Source of the DNA: JACJVV01 sp047602755
Lineage (GTDB): Archaea > Nanobdellota > Nanobdellia > Woesearchaeales > JACJVV01
Direction: 5' to 3'
Length of the DNA stretch: 64,000 nt
NCBI GenBank assembly: GCA_047602755.1
Contig: JBLKOM010000001.1
Coordinates: 124,001-188,000, forward strand
The translations under genes were made by a program, and so were the position numbers. The notes under the pieces were generated by a model. That model did no database searches, was not told the DNA's origin, and saw nothing but the letters and a program-made list of their open reading frames with translations. Positions 60,837 through 64,000 of the stretch are shown here, piece after piece (within the stretch, counting starts at the first letter, position 1; each line of letters opens with the position of its first letter).

Positions 60837-61316
60837 ATGAAAATCTCAGAATTAGTACCAGGACAAGGAAAAATTGAAATTGAAGCAAAAGTAAGCGAAA
60901 AAGGTGATGTACGCACTTTTGAAAAATTTGGGAAACAAGGTAAAGTATGTAACGCTAAAATAAAGGATGATACTGGAGAAATTACGTTAAGCCTTTGGAA
61001 TGAACAAGTAGATAATGTAAATGTAGGAGATATTGTAAAGATAGGGAATGGATATGTATCAGAATATAAAGGACAAATGCAACTATCAACCGGTAAATTT
61101 GGAACTCTTGAAATAATTGATATGAGCACAAAAGATCATGGTGAACACATTCTAACAAATGATGAAATCGAAGAAGCAGAAGCGATTAATCAAGAGATTC
61201 CTGAACCAGAACCTGAAGATGAAGTCACTGAAGATGAAATGAATGAATCAGAGATAATTGATTCTAAAAAGTATGATGATCTAGACGTAGATATTGAAGA
61301 AGAAAAAGTTGATTAA
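60837..61316 (+). CDS. OB-fold single-stranded nucleic-acid-binding protein
   Basis: A 159-residue protein. Residues 1-95 form one OB fold of the SOSS-B/RPA kind: KISELVPGQGKIEIEAKVSE, KVCNAKIKDDTGEITLSLWN, VGDIVKIGNGYVSEYKGQMQ and LSTGKFGTLEII. The remaining 60 residues are a strongly acidic tail, as on many SSB proteins, used for partner contact. It probably protects single-stranded DNA. GAGGTAAAAAAATG gives a ribosome site. Confidence 0.87.
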   Translation: MKISELVPGQGKIEIEAKVSEKGDVRTFEKFGKQGKVCNAKIKDDTGEITLSLWNEQVDNVNVGDIVKIGNGYVSEYKGQMQLSTGKFGTLEIIDMSTKDHGEHILTNDEIEEAEAINQEIPEPEPEDEVTEDEMNESEIIDSKKYDDLDVDIEEEKVD

Positions 61317-61371
61317 AACAATATAAGATGAATTAAATTATTTTTATTTATTTCTAAAATATATTAAAAAG

Positions 61372-61459
61372 TGGGGACGCGGGAATTTGAATCCCGGACA
61401 CCTACGTATCCGACATACGCTCTTCAGCGTAGTGCTCTCCCGGACTGAGCTACGTCCCC
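61372..61459 (-). tRNA. tRNA-Phe (GAA) with a 14-nt intron
   Basis: GGGGACG/CGTCCCC is the acceptor stem, GCTC/GAGC the D-stem, CTACG/CGTAG the anticodon stem and CGGGA-TTCAAAT-TCCCG the T arm. The discriminator is A and CCA is not encoded. After anticodon GAA and G37 come 14 extra bases (61408-61421). Bases CTGA before the bulge can pair with TCGG in the intron, leaving three-base bulges AGA and ATA with the cuts at the standard place, so a relaxed bulge-helix-bulge is present. Spliced length is 74 nt. Confidence 0.9.
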
Positions 61460-61482
61460 ATCATTATTTTGAAGTAATGATT

Positions 61483-61492
61483 CATTTATAAG
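61483..61492 (-). promoter_or_regulatory. TATA box of tRNA-Phe
   Basis: CTTATAAATG on the minus strand is centred about 28 bp before the first tRNA base. Confidence 0.6.
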
Positions 61493-61604
61493 ATTTATGT
61501 TCCAAACTAGTTTAAATATAATGAATATAAAAATATAAAGAATAAATATATTACAAAACAATTAAAATAGAAATATTAAAATAAAAAAAATAAAAAAGAA
61601 AAAT

Positions 61605-62015
61605 TTATCGTTTTTTCTTTTTACCAGCTTTCTTAGCTGCTTTTTTCTTAGCAGGCTTTTTCTTAGCTGGTTTTTTAGTTGCTTTTTTCTTAGCTACTTT
61701 TTTCTTAGCTGTTTTTTTCTTAGCTACTTTTTTCTTAGCTACTTTTTTCTTAACAGCTTTCTTTTTCTTAGATTTTTTTCTTTTTGTGCCGCCTCTAGAC
61801 ATTTTAGCTCTTGAGACATCTCCATTCTTATCTATGAAATATAGGTAACCAGATTCTTTCTTAACTCCTGCTTTTGCTACTTCTTCAGGTTTTTGTTTAC
61901 CCTTCTTTCCGCCGCCTCTGGACATTTTAGCCCTAGAAACATTTCCTTTTTTGTCTACAAAGTACAGATATCCTGCAACTTTTTTGACGCCAACTTTTGC
62001 AACTTTTTCAGCCAT
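61605..62015 (-). CDS. Lysine-rich chromatin-like protein with a duplicated GYLYFVDK module
   Basis: A 136-residue, very basic protein. Two copies of a 35-residue unit (VGVKKVAGYLYFVDKKGNVS, then RAKMSRGG; and AGVKKESGYLYFIDKNGDVS, then RAKMSRGG) are followed by about 60 residues of AKKKVAKKK-type repeats like the tail of histone H1. The GYLYF module may be a small beta structure; the tail surely binds nucleic acid. It is probably a DNA-coating protein. The ATG at 62015 follows GGAGG; an ATG 48 bp upstream does not. Confidence 0.8.
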   Translation of the reverse strand: MAEKVAKVGVKKVAGYLYFVDKKGNVSRAKMSRGGGKKGKQKPEEVAKAGVKKESGYLYFIDKNGDVSRAKMSRGGTKRKKSKKKKAVKKKVAKKKVAKKKTAKKKVAKKKATKKPAKKKPAKKKAAKKAGKKKKR

Positions 62016-62095
62016 TTTTAATTTTCCTCCTCTCTTTTTAGTTGAATCATGAGTGTCATCCACCCAGAATAAAGTTATTTTAGATGAACTGGTAT

Positions 62096-62797
62096 TTAAA
62101 TGTTTCGTGGTCGATAGCCTTTATAGAGTTTTAGAAGTGATACAATTTCCCTCTCTGAGATAGCGCAACCATTCAATTTTAAGGCCCATAAAAGGGGTTT
62201 TAGTAAATCAGAGACGTTATCATATTTCAAATAATCATCAAAATATCCATGTTCTAAACCTACTAGAGCAAGTTCCACAGATCGTATAATCTTTAATGTT
62301 GAGAAATGACGATGGAATTCTTTAAGATTTTCTTTATGTATTTGAACTTTTGAATTAAATCGTTTTTCTAAGATTTTATGCAATCTAAGAGGATTTTCGA
62401 GTAAAAGCCTTGTAGTTCGTTCATCAACTACCAAAGCATCAGCATTAATGTTTTTTGCAAGCACTAAAGCATCAATCTCCCCTGCATTCAAAATAGTTAA
62501 ATTTCTACCTTTAATGGAATAAATTGAATTTGTAAGTGAAGTTATTAGTTCAACCTCAGTTTGATAAATTTTAGTGTCAAAATTCTCTAAATAATTATCA
62601 CCAATTAATTTTTTAATCATCATTGATTCAAAAGCAAATTTCTTTGATTTTGATGGAGTTTCAATTATTTCAATATGAACAGCATTACAAATATAAAATA
62701 ATCCATCATATTTTTTACGAAGAAAAGGTATAATATCAAGCAATGAATTTAAAGCTAATGTAATCAAAGGTCCAGAATCAAACACTATCGCTTTCAT
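62096..62797 (-). CDS. PIN-domain-like protein
   Basis: A 233-residue protein. VFDSGPLITLALNSLLDII opens with the first Asp of a PIN fold, ILNAGEIDALVLAKNINADA carries a Glu and Asp, and LVVDERTTRLLLEN the next Asp. The 90 C-terminal residues are helical, beyond a usual PIN toxin of about 140. It follows the helix-turn-helix gene at 62844 by 46 bp on the same strand, like an antitoxin-toxin pair, though the larger size suggests a house-keeping RNase instead. Both readings remain open. Confidence 0.72.
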   Translation of the reverse strand: MKAIVFDSGPLITLALNSLLDIIPFLRKKYDGLFYICNAVHIEIIETPSKSKKFAFESMMIKKLIGDNYLENFDTKIYQTEVELITSLTNSIYSIKGRNLTILNAGEIDALVLAKNINADALVVDERTTRLLLENPLRLHKILEKRFNSKVQIHKENLKEFHRHFSTLKIIRSVELALVGLEHGYFDDYLKYDNVSDLLKPLLWALKLNGCAISEREIVSLLKLYKGYRPRNI

Positions 62798-62843
62798 ATT
62801 TATATCCTCATAAACTTCAAAAAAATGATAACTAAATCAATAA

Positions 62844-63389
62844 TCATCTGAAAAGACCTCTTGCAAAATTAATTCGTGCTTTAGCATCTACCCTTCCAAA
62901 TGAATCAGCATCATCAATTTTAAAATTTCCAACATAATCTAAAATATCCCAACGAGAAACACCCATTATTTCAGAAGCCTTACCGATAGATAAGCCATGT
63001 TCATAAATCTTAAGTCCTTTTTTAACTTGTGCATGTTTTATGGTCTGAAGTATTGTAACACCTAAATCTTTATCATACTTTTTAATATGGTCAAACAATT
63101 TTTTGATTTTTATTCTAAAAACAGTTTCATCATCAATAGAATTAATAGCCTCACCTATATGTTCACATAAAGAACTTGTATCAAGTCGTGAATCTTTAGA
63201 TAATATCTTATAAAGAGAATGAGTCAATACAGAAATGCTTATCGAATCACTATCATGCATAAGTGAGATATCTTCTAATAAACTATTACTTAATCTTTTT
63301 AATTCAGATACTATAACATTATTAGAACATAATATTTGCTTTACTTCTTTCAAAACAATTAATATATTATCTCTAACTTCATTTTCCAT
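62844..63389 (-). CDS. Helix-turn-helix protein paired with the PIN gene
   Basis: A 181-residue protein, helical throughout. Near residue 130 HGLSIGKASEIMGVSRWDIL followed by DYVGNF is a helix-turn-helix like that of UPF0175-type antitoxins. The N-terminal 110 residues are an unrecognised helical domain. It lies upstream of and in the same direction as the PIN-domain gene, as in type II toxin-antitoxin operons. Its TATA region (TTATATATA) stands near the ATG. The role as antitoxin or as repressor of the PIN gene is inference. Confidence 0.68.
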   Translation of the reverse strand: MENEVRDNILIVLKEVKQILCSNNVIVSELKRLSNSLLEDISLMHDSDSISISVLTHSLYKILSKDSRLDTSSLCEHIGEAINSIDDETVFRIKIKKLFDHIKKYDKDLGVTILQTIKHAQVKKGLKIYEHGLSIGKASEIMGVSRWDILDYVGNFKIDDADSFGRVDAKARINFARGLFR

Positions 63390-63566
63390 AACATATATAT
63401 AAATTCAAATTTTAAAAAGTTTATCTAAATATAATAGTTAGTTATAGAACAAAAATAAAAGATACTATTTAGTTCTATTATCATTAAGTTAGAAACAGAA
63501 CACCGAAAAGTATTTAAAGATTATTTCTAAGCATATACATAATAACTAAATGCGAGTGGAAGATGG

Positions 63567-64000
63567 ATGATCAATAAAATTAAAGATTTTTTCAATGATT
63601 TCTTCAGTAAATTTATGAAGAAGAAAAAGGACATGAAAATTGGCCTTTATGGACCACCAAATGGTGGAAAAACAACTTTAGCAAATCGAATTTGTAAAGA
63701 TTGGATTGGAGAAGATATGGGTTCTGTATCAAATGTTGCACATGAAACAAGAGAAATCCAAATTAAAGAACAAATCAATATAAAATCAAAAGGTAAAGAA
63801 TTAACATTTAATCTTATTGACACTCCTGGAATAGCTACTAAAATAGATTATGAAGAATTTATTAAAGCAGGCATGAAAGAAAAAGAAGCAAAAAAACGTG
63901 CTAAAGAAGCAACTAAAGGAGTTATTGATTCTATTAAATGGTTAGATGATATGGATATTGTTATCGTAGTATTAGACTCAACTATTGATCCTTATAGCCA
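63567..64000 (+). CDS. Era-like GTPase, cut by the right window edge
   Basis: The first 144 codons are visible. A short basic amphipathic leader (INKIKDFFNDFFSKFMKKKK) precedes the G1 loop LYGPPNGGKTTLANRI and the G3 motif NLIDTPGIATKIDY. G4 and the end lie outside the window. Archaeal Era/Obg-related GTPases of this kind act in ribosome assembly or translation; the leader could bind membranes or RNA. The ATG at 63567 is the only one nearby that opens this frame. Confidence 0.85.
   Translation, partial: MINKIKDFFNDFFSKFMKKKKDMKIGLYGPPNGGKTTLANRICKDWIGEDMGSVSNVAHETREIQIKEQINIKSKGKELTFNLIDTPGIATKIDYEEFIKAGMKEKEAKKRAKEATKGVIDSIKWLDDMDIVIVVLDSTIDPYS

Noticed and set aside
61397..61432. tRNA with a long variable arm (Ser or Leu) in place of an intron
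   Set aside because: That folding needs a six-base anticodon loop (TACGC/GCGTA stem); the intron model restores a standard 7-base loop with GAA, a 5-base variable region and the splice bulges.

Overview
This window is strongly AT-rich and archaeal. It carries Rpo7 and Spt4, archaeal-type ribosomal proteins (L1, L10/P0, P1, S24e, S27ae), Cdc6/Orc1, CDC48, GatD and GatE, class I CCA-adding enzyme, RtcB with archease, glycyl-tRNA synthetase, NurA, and tRNA genes with introns. TATA boxes about 27 bp ahead of start codons indicate many leaderless transcripts; genes inside operons use GGAGG or GGTGAT ribosome sites. The compact gene style, short proteins and many small membrane or AbrB-type genes suggest a DPANN archaeon of the Woesearchaeota/Pacearchaeota kind. 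That placement is inference; there is no rRNA here.

Layout. 1-1.6 kb: slipin (cut by the edge) and class II fructose-bisphosphate aldolase. 1.7-13.9 kb: the accessory-looking region. It has four mini zinc-ribbon proteins with an identical Cys spacing, an AbrB protein overlapping a membrane-anchored Ser/Thr kinase, a PhoU-like regulator, two genes for phosphohistidine 'swivel' proteins each followed by a HAD phosphatase, a SixA-like histidine phosphatase, a TrmB regulator, two paralogous membrane proteins and a free-standing PPDK-type ATP-binding domain. Together they look like a PEP-synthase/rifampin-phosphotransferase-type machine split into separate polypeptides. This is the best candidate for an undescribed system.

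14-24.5 kb: sugar kinase, antiporter, cupin, metallophosphoesterase, CCA-adding enzyme, DUF368 (polyprenyl-phosphate carrier family), other membrane proteins, a triple-Kazal lipoprotein and a DJ-1 protein. 24.6-32.5 kb: NurA and a PIN protein, rpo7-spt4-rps24e-rps27ae, a glycosyltransferase, a COG1340-like coiled-coil protein, and the L1-L10-P1 operon with a structured leader. 32.5-48.5 kb: DedA, GatD, Nif3, CDC48, TatD, archease, RtcB, GatE and an ITPase.

48.7-55 kb: full-length pyruvate phosphate dikinase, then an epimerase, an MscS channel and a glycosidase-like protein. 55-64 kb: tRNA-Arg(CCU) with an unusual D-loop insertion beside a repeat of its own 3' end, Cdc6, GlyRS, an AbrB gene behind twin palindromes, an OB-fold protein, tRNA-Phe(GAA) with a 14-nt intron, a Lys-rich chromatin-like protein, an HTH-PIN pair and an Era-like GTPase cut by the right edge.

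How the genes fit together. FBA and PPDK give a glycolytic/gluconeogenic core. GatD and GatE make Gln-tRNA. RtcB and archease would ligate the spliced intron-bearing tRNAs. DUF368, DedA, the glycosyltransferase, epimerase and glycosidase-like genes point to a glycosylated envelope using a polyprenyl carrier. All functions rest on motif reading by eye; no database search was possible.
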